Positions 16,680 to 25,537 of a DNA stretch of 34,273 nt are shown here, one piece after another. The stretch is from Leptolyngbyaceae cyanobacterium CSU_1_3 (GTDB taxonomy: Bacteria > Cyanobacteriota > Cyanobacteriia > Leptolyngbyales > Leptolyngbyaceae), in the NCBI GenBank assembly GCA_012034655.1, contig JAAUOZ010000047.1, forward strand, positions 1 through 34,273, in the 5' to 3' direction. A program made the position numbers and the translations under genes. The notes below the pieces were generated by a model. It did no database searches and was not told the origin of the DNA. It was given only the letters and a program-made list of their open reading frames with translations. Every line of letters starts with the position of its first letter. Position 1 is the stretch's first letter.

Positions 16680-16782
16680 CCCTAGTGGTTTGTCAGTTTT
16701 GATTTTGTGCCTTCGGGTGAGGTGAGGGTTGTTAGTTTGTGAGTTAAAAATTCACAAACTAAGTCTTGACAGACCACTAGGG
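16680..16782. mobile_element. MITE-like palindromic element (103 bp)
   Basis: The ends are 16-bp inverted repeats with one mismatch: CCCTAGTGGTTTGTCA (16680-16695) and TGACAGACCACTAGGG (16767-16782). Inside lies a second perfect palindrome, TTAGTTTGTGA (16732-16742) with TCACAAACTAA (16752-16762). There is no reading frame inside. Terminal inverted repeats, small size and an inner stem fit a non-autonomous element. It starts 11 bp after the infB stop codon. Confidence 0.6.
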
Positions 16783-16806
16783 CGATTTCTAAAAAAAGAG
16801 ATGACC

Positions 16807-16892
16807 TTCGACCTTTGCCCTTTGACTATTGCTCAGGGCGCAAGCTGGGGTCGAAGTCGAAGACGACGGGTCACTTATTGGCTAGAAATCTC
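16807..16892. repeat. Interspersed repeat, copy A (partner at 31226)
   Basis: The segment shares an ordered series of blocks with 31226-31312: CGACCTTTGCCCTT, GCTCAGGGC, GAAGTCGAA and GCTAGAAA, with similar spacing. Copy A has lost part of the internal palindrome that copy B keeps. Confidence 0.5.
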
Positions 16893-16927
16893 GTAGATTC
16901 AATTTAAAATAATCTTGAAATAATCAG

Positions 16928-16959
16928 TGGGGCATACATGACGTGTGCCCCATTTTTTT
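16928..16959 (+). terminator. Intrinsic terminator downstream of infB
   Basis: TGGGGCATAC (16928-16937) pairs with GTGTGCCCCA (16943-16952), ten pairs including one T-G wobble, with a 5-base loop and a T run at 16953-16959. It lies 260 bp after the infB stop, beyond the palindromic element. Confidence 0.85.
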
Positions 16960-17458
16960 GATAATAGAATTTATGGCTTTGGCTGCACCATTTTAGGGCG
17001 TGTCATCCATTCGCTTTGAACCCCGTCCAGCACTGAATTTCAATGCTTCAATTCTACCTCTCAATTGTTTATTGTGTTTATTGATCGGGAACGATCGTAG
17101 GGGCAATTCCCCTTGCCCAAAGCTTCAGGGTAGAAGGGCACTACCCCTGCCGTCGCCGCACCCTTGAGACACCACGCGATGTTGGTTCAATACTGCTGAA
17201 TGCTTGACTCCAAATGAGTCTTGATTTTAGTGAATGACAGACCCTAAGTTTCTGTGACTCTAGCTGTCAGTTAATTTTCGACTTTATTGAGTCGAAAATG
17301 CCTGTTGAGAGCGGGTGAAAATTTGAAAAGATTTATTCCTAGAAGGTCTTTGAAGCACGGGCGATCGAGCACAATAGTTGCGTAACTTCTTGGCAAGCCA
17401 TGTAGCCAGAATTGCTCCTGTCATCTGAGTGCTGTAAGTTTTTGCGGAGGGAAGCTCT
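16960..17458. other. Spacer upstream of the alpha/beta hydrolase gene
   Basis: About 500 bp with no supported gene. It holds a perfect 10-bp stem, ATTTTCGACT (17274-17283) and AGTCGAAAAT (17290-17299), with a 6-base loop, and smaller repeats such as GACTC/GAGTC near 17208. The hydrolase promoter should lie here, and the 17274 palindrome is a possible operator or terminator. Confidence 0.4.
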
Positions 17459-19051
17459 ATGTCACATCCTGAATGGTCTGATTCATCGCGTCGTCCGTTG
17501 CCAGTGATTTTAGTGCGCGGATTTGGGGGCATCGACACGATCGATGAACGAAAACTCACCTATCAAGGGTTCAATGATGGCAGTGTCTATCCACAGAAGC
17601 GAGGCGAAAATTATATTTACGAAGGGCTGATTTTGCGGTTCATGAAGTCTGATTGGCGATATCAAGATGCCACAAATGTTGTGGGCTACTATGCCAACGA
17701 GATTACGGCTCCGCGGGTGATCCCAGATGCGCTAAAAGTGTTTGATCCAAGTTTCTTTCAGGGCAAGGTGATTATCGACCCGGCGATGGCGCTGCGGCTG
17801 TTGCAATCGAAGGATGATCTCTGCCACAGCTTGTGGGTGTTTCGCTATTATGACCTGGGCGATCGCAGATTCTCGGTATACGGCGAGGCCTTGGTGCGGC
17901 TGATCGAATTCATTCGAGCGCTGATTAAAGTCAAGCAAGGGATCAGCGCCAAAGTCAACGTTCTGGCGCACTCTATGGGCGGTCTGGTAGTGCGAGACGC
18001 AGTGCAACGGGCCTATCCCAAACGGGGAGAACGCGCCGATCAATCGATTAACAAAATTGTGACGTTGGGCACACCACACAAGGGCATCGTGTTTCAGTTG
18101 GTGCGGGAGTTTCGCTGGCTCAATCTCGAATCTGCCAATGAGTTAGAGCATTTCAATCCTGAGATGCAGAAAGACCCAAACAACGAGGCATCGTATGTAA
18201 ACTTTGAGAAATATTTTCCCCTCGATCGCTTACTCAGCGTAGTGGGTACAAATTACCGCTCTTATGCCAGTCAAGGGGCGACTGTGTTGAATCGATTGTT
18301 TTCTTTGGCAGGCGAAGATGGGCTAAACTACAACCGCAGCGATGGCTTGGTGAAGCAGTCTTACGCTTATATCGAGGGCGCACCCCGAACTTTTGTGCAT
18401 AAATCCCACGGTGGTTTCGACTCCTTAATCAGCGCTCGCGAATCCTTTGAGGTGGCGGCTCGTTTCTTTTATGGCGATGTGCGATCGCGGCTGCGACAAG
18501 TGAGAGCCAAGGTGAAACGCGGCTTTGATTTTTTTGGCAAAAGTGAATTCTTTTTTGGCCTTTCGGTGAAGCCTCGCGGGGTTGATTTTGATCTGTTTCA
18601 CCAAAGCAAAGAAGCCGAAAATTGTTATGGGCCGTTTCGATCGCCCGATTTTAGTGAACCATCCATCCAGCTATCTTCACCCTGGGCAGACGAGAACCAA
18701 CTGATTTGGGAAGGCTATCTCAACACGCGATCGAGCCTGACGCAAACCGATCTAGTGATGCGATTAGAATTTTATGTGGGTGAGCGAGATCTGTTTGGCA
18801 TGGGCTTTTCGGACAATATTGTCTTTTCAAAACAGTATTATGTCCGGGCAATTTTGCAACCGACGCTTCAGCTTTATCTCTACACAGGCGAAGAGTTTGC
18901 CGATGATGCTGATCCCCTGAAGGGTGCAATGCCGATGCGTAAGGTGAAGGGTGGTTGGGAGTTTGACATCGGCGGCACAGGCTTTGTCGGAACTTACCGC
19001 CTCGAACTCGATCGCATTCCTGAAGACGGTCAACCCATCCCATTTGGGTAG
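17459..19051 (+). CDS. Alpha/beta hydrolase, lipase/acyltransferase-like, with C-terminal extension
   Basis: The N-terminal part is a lipase-type alpha/beta hydrolase. It opens with PLPVILVRGFGG (residues 13-24, oxyanion region), has the nucleophile elbow LAHSMGGLV with Ser172, and the following GTPHKG (about 204-209). The likely acid and base are Asp295 (NRSDGLV) and His317 (HKSHGGFDS). This pattern resembles PGAP1/LCAT-like esterases acting on lipids, but no substrate can be assigned. About 190 further residues (from about 340) form a second, beta-rich region that I do not recognise (FFFGLSVKPRGVDFDLFH, then EFYVGERDLFGMGF). No signal peptide or membrane segment is seen, so it is probably cytoplasmic. 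ATG 17459 has a good ribosome-binding site (GGAGGGAAG). It is monocistronic. Confidence 0.8.
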   Translation: MSHPEWSDSSRRPLPVILVRGFGGIDTIDERKLTYQGFNDGSVYPQKRGENYIYEGLILRFMKSDWRYQDATNVVGYYANEITAPRVIPDALKVFDPSFFQGKVIIDPAMALRLLQSKDDLCHSLWVFRYYDLGDRRFSVYGEALVRLIEFIRALIKVKQGISAKVNVLAHSMGGLVVRDAVQRAYPKRGERADQSINKIVTLGTPHKGIVFQLVREFRWLNLESANELEHFNPEMQKDPNNEASYVNFEKYFPLDRLLSVVGTNYRSYASQGATVLNRLFSLAGEDGLNYNRSDGLVKQSYAYIEGAPRTFVHKSHGGFDSLISARESFEVAARFFYGDVRSRLRQVRAKVKRGFDFFGKSEFFFGLSVKPRGVDFDLFHQSKEAENCYGPFRSPDFSEPSIQLSSPWADENQLIWEGYLNTRSSLTQTDLVMRLEFYVGERDLFGMGFSDNIVFSKQYYVRAILQPTLQLYLYTGEEFADDADPLKGAMPMRKVKGGWEFDIGGTGFVGTYRLELDRIPEDGQPIPFG

Positions 19052-19452
19052 ATACGCCTCGACGATCGTAGATCTGCCCAGAGAACGATCGCAAGCAAGC
19101 TGCCCGACTTTTGCGTCAACCCCAGCTATTGGCCTGGCCATGTTTTCTTGCAGGTTTGGAGGTCGGGCTTCGACTTCGCTCAGCGCTCAATCGCTCAAGC
19201 TGCCCATGCAGATCTTTGGTTGCCAAATTAATAACCAGTTAATAAGCAGCCAGAGCCTCACTCAAACGATCGGAAATCTGCCCCTACCCAGCGACTCGGC
19301 TTTATTAAGATTTAATTTCAATTGTGAATGTCATCCTTCACAATACGAGAAAAGCTAGTGCAAAAAAATTAGAGAATCATTGAACCCTTGGCAGATTTCG
19401 AGTTCGTTGAAATTGCTTACCATTACTCACAACTCACCCGCCAATATTCCCT
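19052..19452. other. Spacer between hydrolase and phosphoketolase genes
   Basis: About 400 bp without a supported gene. It holds one piece of the TTCGACTTCGCTCAGC repeat family (about 19167-19182) and becomes AT-rich near 19300, where the phosphoketolase promoter is expected. Confidence 0.4.
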
Positions 19453-21945
19453 ATGACAGTTGCTAACCCAGTCTCCCAAAAGCCTGCTTTGACTGCTGAA
19501 GAACTGCACAAGATAAACGCCTACTGGCGAGCCGCAAATTATTTATCGGTAGGGCAAATTTACTTACGCGACAACCCATTACTCAAAGAGCCGCTCAAGC
19601 TAGAACACGTCAAACCTCGCTTGCTCGGTCACTGGGGAACCACACCCGGACTGAACTTTATCTACGTCCACCTCAATCGGATCATCAAACGTCACGACTT
19701 GAGCGCAATTTACGTTGCCGGGCCAGGGCACGGTGGGCCCGGAATGGTCGCCAACACCTATTTAGAAGGCACTTACAGCGAACTTTATTCCAACATTTCT
19801 CAAGACGAAGCAGGAATGAAAAAGCTGTTTACTCAGTTCTCCTATCCAGGGGGAATTCCTAGCCACGCAGCACCAGAAACGCCGGGATCAATTCATGAAG
19901 GTGGAGAACTGGGGTATGCTCTGGTTCATGCCTATGGCGCAGTGTTTGACAATCCCGATCTGCTGGTGTGCTGTGTGGTCGGCGATGGCGAAGCAGAAAC
20001 GGGGCCGTTGGCAGCAAGTTGGCATTCTAATAAATTTATCAACCCGGCCCGTGATGGCATTGTGTTGCCGATTTTGCATCTCAACGGCTATAAGATTGCA
20101 AATCCTGCGGTTTTGGCGCGGTTAAGCGATCGTGAACTTGAAAATCTGTTCATTGGTTATGGGTATAAACCGTACTTCGTGGAAGGAGACGACCCCGAAG
20201 CCATGCACCGATTGATGGCTGAGACGCTAGATACGATCGTCGCTGATATTCAAGGTATCCAGCGAGAAGCTCGGACGCACGGGTTCAAAGAACGTCCCCA
20301 ATATCCCATGATTATTCTGCGATCGCCCAAAGGTTGGACGGGGCCCAAAGTCGTGGATGGCATTCAGGTAGAGGGCACGTTTCGATCGCACCAGGTTCCC
20401 CTATCAGAGTTGGCCAAAAAGCCCGATCATCTACAAATGCTAGAAGCGTGGATGAAAAGCTACAAGCCAGAGGAACTGTTTGATCCCGCTGGAAAACTGA
20501 TTGCAGAATTGGCAGAATTGGCTCCGCAGGGCGATCGCAGAATGGGGGCAAATCCTCACGCCAATGGTGGTTTGTTGCTCAAAGATTTGAAAATGCCGGA
20601 CTTCAAAAATTATGCCGTTGAAGTCAAAAACCCTGGCACAACCGAAGCCGAATCAACGCGGATTTTGGGGCAGTTTCTTCGCGATGTGATGGCTCAAAAT
20701 ATGGAGAGCCAAAACTTTCGAGTGTTCAGCCCCGACGAGAATAACTCCAATCGCTTGGGTGCTGTTTTAGAAGTCACCGATCGGGTTTCGACGGCGGAGA
20801 TTTTGCCAAGCGACGACCATATTTCTACTGACGGCCGGGTCATGGAAATTCTTAGCGAACACATCTGTCAAGGATGGCTAGAGGGCTATTTGCTCACTGG
20901 GCGACATGGATTTTTCTCGTGTTATGAGGCATTTATTCACATCGTCGATTCGATGTTTAACCAGCACGCCAAATGGTTAGAATCTTGTCGAGATATCGCC
21001 TGGCGACGACCGATCGCTTCTCTCAATTACCTGCTTACGTCCCACGTTTGGCGACAGGATCACAACGGATTTTCTCACCAAGATCCAGGCTTTATCGATC
21101 ATGTGGTAAATAAGAAAGCGAATACCATTCGGGTATATTTACCACCAGATGCAAACACTTTATTATCGGTTGCAGATCACTGTTTACGCAGTCAGCACTA
21201 TGTGAACGTGATCGTAGCAGGAAAACAACCCGAATTGCAGTGGCTCGATATGGATGCTGCCGTCAAACACTGCACAGCGGGGGTAGGCATTTGGGAATGG
21301 GCAAGTAACGATCGTAACGCTGTGCCTGATGTTGTCATGGCCTGTGCGGGCGACGTACCGACCTTAGAAACGCTGGCGGCGGTTGATTTCTTACGCTGTC
21401 ATTTTCCAGATCTCAAAATTCGAGTCGTGAATGTAGTTGATCTGATGACACTTCAGCCACAGACCGAGCATCCCCACGGTTTGTCAGACAAAGATTTTGA
21501 CTCAATTTTTACCACCGATCAACCCATCATTTTCGCCTATCATGGCTACCCTTATCTGATTCATCGGCTCACCTACCGCCGTACCAATCACAACAACCTG
21601 CATGTCCGCGGATTCAAAGAAGAAGGCACAACCACCACACCTTTTGATATGGTCGTCTTGAATGATCTCGATCGCTTCCATCTTGCCCAGGATGTGATCG
21701 ATCGGGTTCCCAAACTCAAAACCATTGGTGCACACGTCAAACAGATCATTCGAGACAAACTAATTGATCACACCCATTACATCGCAAAGCATGGCGAAGA
21801 CATGCCAGAAACACAAAACTGGACATGGGGGTTCTACAGTAATTCTTCGGTTAAGGGAACGTCAAAGACCTCTCTAGAACAAACCGATGGCAGTAGCACA
21901 CCATCCTTAGAAGGTGCAGAAGGAGGCGTGCGATCGGGTTCTTAA
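19453..21945 (+). CDS. xfp: Xylulose-5-phosphate/fructose-6-phosphate phosphoketolase
   Basis: This thiamine-diphosphate enzyme cleaves xylulose 5-phosphate (and often fructose 6-phosphate) with phosphate to acetyl phosphate plus glyceraldehyde 3-phosphate (or erythrose 4-phosphate), a carbon-saving bypass next to the Calvin cycle. The family blocks are all present: [13 protein letters not shown] (26-38), [15 protein letters not shown] (57-71), AGPGHGGPG (89-97), [20 protein letters not shown] (132-151) and GDGEAETGP (177-185), then [19 protein letters not shown] and the [18 protein letters not shown] block. At 830 residues it is slightly longer than usual because of a Ser/Thr/Gly-rich tail of about 30 residues that looks disordered. 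It is a single-gene unit; its paralogue, if any, is not in the window. Confidence 0.96.
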   Translation: MTVANPVSQKPALTAEELHKINAYWRAANYLSVGQIYLRDNPLLKEPLKLEHVKPRLLGHWGTTPGLNFIYVHLNRIIKRHDLSAIYVAGPGHGGPGMVANTYLEGTYSELYSNISQDEAGMKKLFTQFSYPGGIPSHAAPETPGSIHEGGELGYALVHAYGAVFDNPDLLVCCVVGDGEAETGPLAASWHSNKFINPARDGIVLPILHLNGYKIANPAVLARLSDRELENLFIGYGYKPYFVEGDDPEAMHRLMAETLDTIVADIQGIQREARTHGFKERPQYPMIILRSPKGWTGPKVVDGIQVEGTFRSHQVPLSELAKKPDHLQMLEAWMKSYKPEELFDPAGKLIAELAELAPQGDRRMGANPHANGGLLLKDLKMPDFKNYAVEVKNPGTTEAESTRILGQFLRDVMAQNMESQNFRVFSPDENNSNRLGAVLEVTDRVSTAEILPSDDHISTDGRVMEILSEHICQGWLEGYLLTGRHGFFSCYEAFIHIVDSMFNQHAKWLESCRDIAWRRPIASLNYLLTSHVWRQDHNGFSHQDPGFIDHVVNKKANTIRVYLPPDANTLLSVADHCLRSQHYVNVIVAGKQPELQWLDMDAAVKHCTAGVGIWEWASNDRNAVPDVVMACAGDVPTLETLAAVDFLRCHFPDLKIRVVNVVDLMTLQPQTEHPHGLSDKDFDSIFTTDQPIIFAYHGYPYLIHRLTYRRTNHNNLHVRGFKEEGTTTTPFDMVVLNDLDRFHLAQDVIDRVPKLKTIGAHVKQIIRDKLIDHTHYIAKHGEDMPETQNWTWGFYSNSSVKGTSKTSLEQTDGSSTPSLEGAEGGVRSGS

Positions 21946-22007
21946 CCCAGGCAACCCCGTGTTGATCTGGAATTTGAGTGTAGGGGATCTGCGGGTTGAT
22001 AATGAAT

Positions 22008-22103
22008 CACCAGCCAGATTTCGACTCCGCTCAACCCTCGACAGTTGAAGGTTGAGCGGAGTCGAAACCCGATTCACTGGTCTTTTATTTTCATGCGAAC
22101 CCC
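22008..22103. repeat. Palindromic interspersed repeat, copy 1
   Basis: A perfect 18-bp inverted repeat, TTTCGACTCCGCTCAACC (22019-22036) with its complement at 22050-22067, sits inside a longer conserved unit that runs from CACCAGCCAG to CACTGGTCTTTTATTTT and ATGCGAACCCC. The same unit occurs at 29941-30042, and its right end alone at 25928-25959. It follows phosphoketolase and could also act as a terminator. Confidence 0.8.
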
Positions 22104-22183
22104 AAAAGGCTACTTTTTAGGAAATCACCTTATTGATCCCGTCTGCTCTGATTCTAGATTTCTCTTAAAGCAGCACAACCCCA

Positions 22184-22420
22184 CTAGGGAGAGGTCGTTG
22201 GGGAAGCAGTTGGGCTGACGGTTGGAGAAACGGTTGGAGAAACGGTTGGAGAAACGGTTGGAGAAACGGTTGGAGAAACGGCTGGGTTAGCCATAGGTGA
22301 CTCAGGCGTTACGGGACTCGCGGGGGTTGTGGTCGTTCCGTCTGTCCCGCTTGGAGCGCAAGCCCCCAATAGCACGGTTAACCCAAAGGCTGAAGCGAGA
22401 ATCATTTGTTTCCGGTTCAT
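22184..22420 (-). CDS. Small lipoprotein with VSPT tandem repeats
   Basis: A 78-residue protein with a lipoprotein signal: MNRKQMILASAFGLTVLLGAC, where LLGAC is the lipobox and Cys21 the lipidation site. The mature part is Thr/Pro/Ser-rich and consists largely of VSPT repeats, coded by a perfect 12-bp tandem array. No function can be assigned. The ribosome-binding site (GAGAGAAG) is good, so the gene looks real despite its low complexity. It lies downstream of trm1 on the same strand with a gap of about 105 bp. Confidence 0.8.
   Translation of the reverse strand: MNRKQMILASAFGLTVLLGACAPSGTDGTTTTPASPVTPESPMANPAVSPTVSPTVSPTVSPTVSPTVSPTASPTTSP
22218..22277. repeat. 12-bp tandem repeat, five copies, in lipoprotein gene
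   Basis: ACGGTTGGAGAA is repeated five times without mismatch (22218-22277), followed by a diverged sixth unit. Each unit encodes four residues (VSPT on the minus strand), so changes in copy number keep the reading frame. Such identity suggests recent expansion by slippage. Confidence 0.95.
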
Positions 22421-22525
22421 AACTTCTCTCTAAATAAACTTGCACAGCAAATTTTGCGATTGACGTGTCCTATGCTCAATGATTTAGTCCATCTCCACAT
22501 CTATCAATGGTTGTAGCAAGCCCAT

Positions 22526-23638
22526 TTATTTCTTTTTGAGAAGATTGCGTGCAATGTGGATACAAGTGTGCAGATTGGCATCTGTTTTGATGGCTTGAGC
22601 ATGAATGTGGGTGGCAGTGGCGCGATATCCCAGATCGTGTAGCGCTTGAATGAGCAACGATCGCTTAGGAATATCCAGCTTTCCCCGTCGTCCGATTTCT
22701 CCGAGAGTATAGAAGTAGGGCGGCAGGTCTGATTCATCAGCCATCAGCTTGAGGAGGTGCGATCGCGCTGGCCAATTCCATTGTTCTGCTAGGGCGGCAA
22801 GTTTTTGCACAGATGGCGCATGGTGGAGGTTGCCCAACCACATTGCCCCTGTCATGGCGAGAGGATGGCGATCGTGGGCACAATTGACCCGTCCCAAGTC
22901 TCGCCAGGCGATCGTTTGATAGTCGCCGCAGGTGTGGCAGTAACCCAAAAATCCGTAGGTTTGACTGTTGAGTAATGGGCGGGCAACCAAACGCACCATC
23001 AATCGATAGGTTTCGCCTGCAAAGAGAGAAAAAATGGGTTCAATTCCCCATCCTTGAGCCGCAGCAGCCTTTTGAACACTACCCAGCAAAATTCTCAAGC
23101 CTTGTTCATGAATCGCAGGATGCGATCGGGGATAGGAACCATAAAGTGCCAAACTACTTTCGGGTTCGTGCCCTGTAACCGTCCGCCCGTCGGTGCTAGT
23201 GAAATAAAGCAACCCCCCAATTTTTGTAGCTTCTAAAGCACTCCAATAGGGAGCCGGAGAACCGAAACAATCGACATCAACTAAATCATAAAAATCGTGG
23301 CGATCGTAACATTCAAAAAAGATTTTCTTGGCATCCCGAAAGGTAATTTGAGCACGATTTGTAGGGACGATCGTCGCCAAGTTTTTCTGCAAAACATCCT
23401 CTATATCAGGGTTACTATCGTTTGCCCAAATCCAATCTGCCTGACTTTCGATCGCATAGCGCAAAGACCGCACCCCCGACCCTGCCATCGCATCCAGCAC
23501 GCGCAAACTTCCCATTTCTTGGCGATAAACCGCCGCCGCCAAAACACCCAAATCTCGCGCAACCTGGCCCGACGATCGATAAAAACTATTGCCAACCCAA
23601 AACTTTGCTTGCCCTTCTTGCCAGATGCGATCGTCCAT
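22526..23638 (-). CDS. trm1: tRNA (guanine26-N2)-dimethyltransferase, Trm1 family
   Basis: Trm1 transfers methyl groups from S-adenosylmethionine to N2 of G26 in tRNA. The 370-residue protein opens EGQAKFWVGNSFYRSSGQVA, has SAM motif I VLDAMAGSGVRSLRY (about 47-61), the catalytic region DVDCFGSPAPYW (121-132, with Cys where DPFGSP is usual), and a zinc-ribbon-like part with CHTCGDY and NCAHD. The C-terminal part (IPKRSLLIQALHDLGYRA, ATHIHAQAIKTDA) is also typical. The family is best known from archaea and eukaryotes, with a characterised bacterial member in Aquifex, which may also modify G27. Position specificity here is therefore an inference. The gene is probably co-expressed with the small lipoprotein gene downstream. 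Confidence 0.9.
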   Translation of the reverse strand: MDDRIWQEGQAKFWVGNSFYRSSGQVARDLGVLAAAVYRQEMGSLRVLDAMAGSGVRSLRYAIESQADWIWANDSNPDIEDVLQKNLATIVPTNRAQITFRDAKKIFFECYDRHDFYDLVDVDCFGSPAPYWSALEATKIGGLLYFTSTDGRTVTGHEPESSLALYGSYPRSHPAIHEQGLRILLGSVQKAAAAQGWGIEPIFSLFAGETYRLMVRLVARPLLNSQTYGFLGYCHTCGDYQTIAWRDLGRVNCAHDRHPLAMTGAMWLGNLHHAPSVQKLAALAEQWNWPARSHLLKLMADESDLPPYFYTLGEIGRRGKLDIPKRSLLIQALHDLGYRATATHIHAQAIKTDANLHTCIHIARNLLKKK

Positions 23639-23644
23639 TCAAGT

Positions 23645-23666
23645 CATGCCATTTTGGATTTTAGAT
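23645..23666. repeat. 22-bp repeat upstream of trm1
   Basis: This 22-bp stretch, CATGCCATTTTGGA plus TTTTAGAT, recurs at 25735-25756 with one mismatch. Both copies lie upstream of minus-strand genes. The flank here continues as AT-rich TTTTAGATTT-type repeats common in cyanobacterial spacers. Confidence 0.6.
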
Positions 23667-23765
23667 TTATGATTTTAGATTTGCAATTTTAGGGCTTAGA
23701 AAGGTATTTGTGCAGGAGTTCTAAATAGACAGACTTATATTAAATGTCAGATGCCTGCAATTAGC

Positions 23766-23789
23766 CCCCTCGCCAGAGCGGGCGAGGGG
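23766..23789. repeat. GC-rich palindrome between DUF3352 gene and trm1
   Basis: CCCCTCGCC (23766-23774) and GGCGAGGGG (23781-23789) form a perfect 9-bp stem with a 6-base loop. A weaker CTTCTCCC-type palindrome follows near 23804-23826. Both resemble the repeat unit at 30076-30129. Confidence 0.6.
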
Positions 23790-23844
23790 TGAAAGATGGG
23801 TTCCTCTTCTCCCATTTTGGAAGAAGGGGTAATAGACGGTCGAG

Positions 23845-25537
23845 CTAGTTTTCTAGTTTGACAAAAACGCTGCCTCTTTTTATACCCGATTGGCTGCCGT
23901 AACTGGTCACTGTTAGCGATCGTAAATGCTCAAGAAGAGGATGCCCTGCCACTTCCACCACTTTAAGAAGAGGAAACTGGGCTTCTAGAATCGGCTGCAT
24001 TTTTTCCCAATCGACGAACAGATAGCCGTTGTTGGGCTTTGCGAAGGGAGCGATCGCATCGCCAAAGCTTTTGCTCTGGGTCAAAGACTTTTTCGCCATG
24101 AGCACATTCTCCATAGACTCAACCGACGTGGTAAACACCTCGTAGTTAGCCACCGAAGTATGAACTCCTACCACATTGGCTTGCACAGACTCCTGACTCT
24201 TTGGATCAGTGGGGCTTGGCGTAGAGAGACGAGTCCAAACGTTGACGCTCTGACCTTCAAGCTGTAGGGAGCCAAGGCTAACCCCTTGTTGTTGGGCAAT
24301 TTCATCTAAATGGGCGATTCCTGCGGCTGCCCGATCCGCAGACCGATCGACGACAAACACCCAATCAACGGGGGCTGTCTTCCCTTGTTCAGGCGATCGG
24401 CTCACCAACGCCGTCGCATATTCACCCGTCACCCAGCTAAAGATATCTTCGGGCAGGTTTAGCTGCCATTGCTTCTGCAAAGCGGCAATGGGTTGGTTGA
24501 CCAATTCGACTAAATCGGGGTAGCCGACAACGCCCTGAGAAAGGGCCTTCCAAGTTTGGGCTAAGTCAGTGCCAGATGCGGATAGGGGGCTAAGGTTGGG
24601 AATGTATTTGAGGGCAGCCACAGGTTTAGAAAGGGGTGCAGACTGAGAGGTTTGTGTGCCAGTTTGCAGAACAGTTTCGGCGAGCAAGCCGTGGCGATCG
24701 AGTCCCAGGGCGATCGCTACGTTCTCGAAGGTGGATGGGGGCAAGCTGTCATCCAATCTTTTGCCTGCCAAGGCAGAAAGTTGCGGTAGATTCAAGAAAG
24801 CAACCCCGATTTTGCCCTGTTGGAGGTGGGCGATCGCGCTGCGGTAGGCTGAAGAACTGCCCATCCCTAGGTCGGCCGCTTGCACAGTGTTGATGGCATC
24901 TCGCAGCACCTTGGGTCGGTTGGCAAACAGCACAAAGCGATCGCCCACTACCGCAGTTGCAAAAGACTCTGGCTCCCCAGTTTCTTGTGGCTCTAGGTCG
25001 CTGCTGTAGATCAGCTTTGTGCCTTTGTACGATTCAAAACTCAGTTTTCTACCTGCGATCGCTCTTTTTGCCACACTAGCTGCAAAACTCCCGCGATCGC
25101 TTTGCGTCCTTCGTTGCCACAGCCAGAAAGTAGCCAGGTTGTTGCCCATTTTCGGGGTCGCGATCGAGATCTAGGGTCGTCACCGCCAGTGTGATCTCGT
25201 CGCCCAGCCAGGGCTGAATATCTCGCTTATAGTCTAAATCAGCGTTGCCCAAAAGATTTTGCTTCAATTGGGTCAACTCCAACCTCGCTTGCTGACGGTC
25301 TTTTGGGGCAGCCGTCACCAGGCGCAAAGATTCTAAGCGATCGGGGCTGACCAGCAGCGAAGCCATGACTGGGGCTTGTTTAGGGACAAAAATGATTGCT
25401 GACGGTTCCGTCTGAGAACTGCCTTTCAGCAGCCCAAACGGGCTATGAGCAAATAGCCAGCCAAAGCCGATTACCCCGATCAAAAACAAACCTGCGGCGA
25501 TCGTTCCGAGAAGATAGAAGAATGAACGGAGCTTCAT
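23845..25537 (-). CDS. DUF3352-type cyanobacterial membrane-anchored protein, frameshifted as sequenced
   Basis: The N-terminal part (from ATG 25537) has one membrane segment (FFYLLGTIAAGLFLIGVIGF) followed by SAIIFVPKQAPVMASLLVSP and PWLGDEITLAV. It ends early in KRSREFCS with a stop near 25075. The remainder is in another frame and continues AASVAKRAIAGRKLSF to the stop at 23845. Removing one base from the T run (complement of 25084-25087) joins them as KDAKRSREFAASVAKRAIAG, giving 563 residues with the layout of cyanobacterial DUF3352 proteins. Function is unknown; a periplasm- or lumen-exposed protein with an N-terminal anchor is inferred. The break looks like a homopolymer error rather than decay, because the downstream 420 codons are clean. 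Confidence 0.8.

Noticed and set aside
18951-19358. A 135-codon plus-strand frame overlapping the hydrolase 3' end
   Set aside because: Its first third is a shifted reading of the hydrolase gene and the rest is spacer. Composition and lack of a ribosome-binding site argue against coding.
22218-22277. Regular repeat array considered as a CRISPR
   Set aside because: Units are 12 bp, contiguous and without spacers, and they encode VSPT inside a lipoprotein gene.
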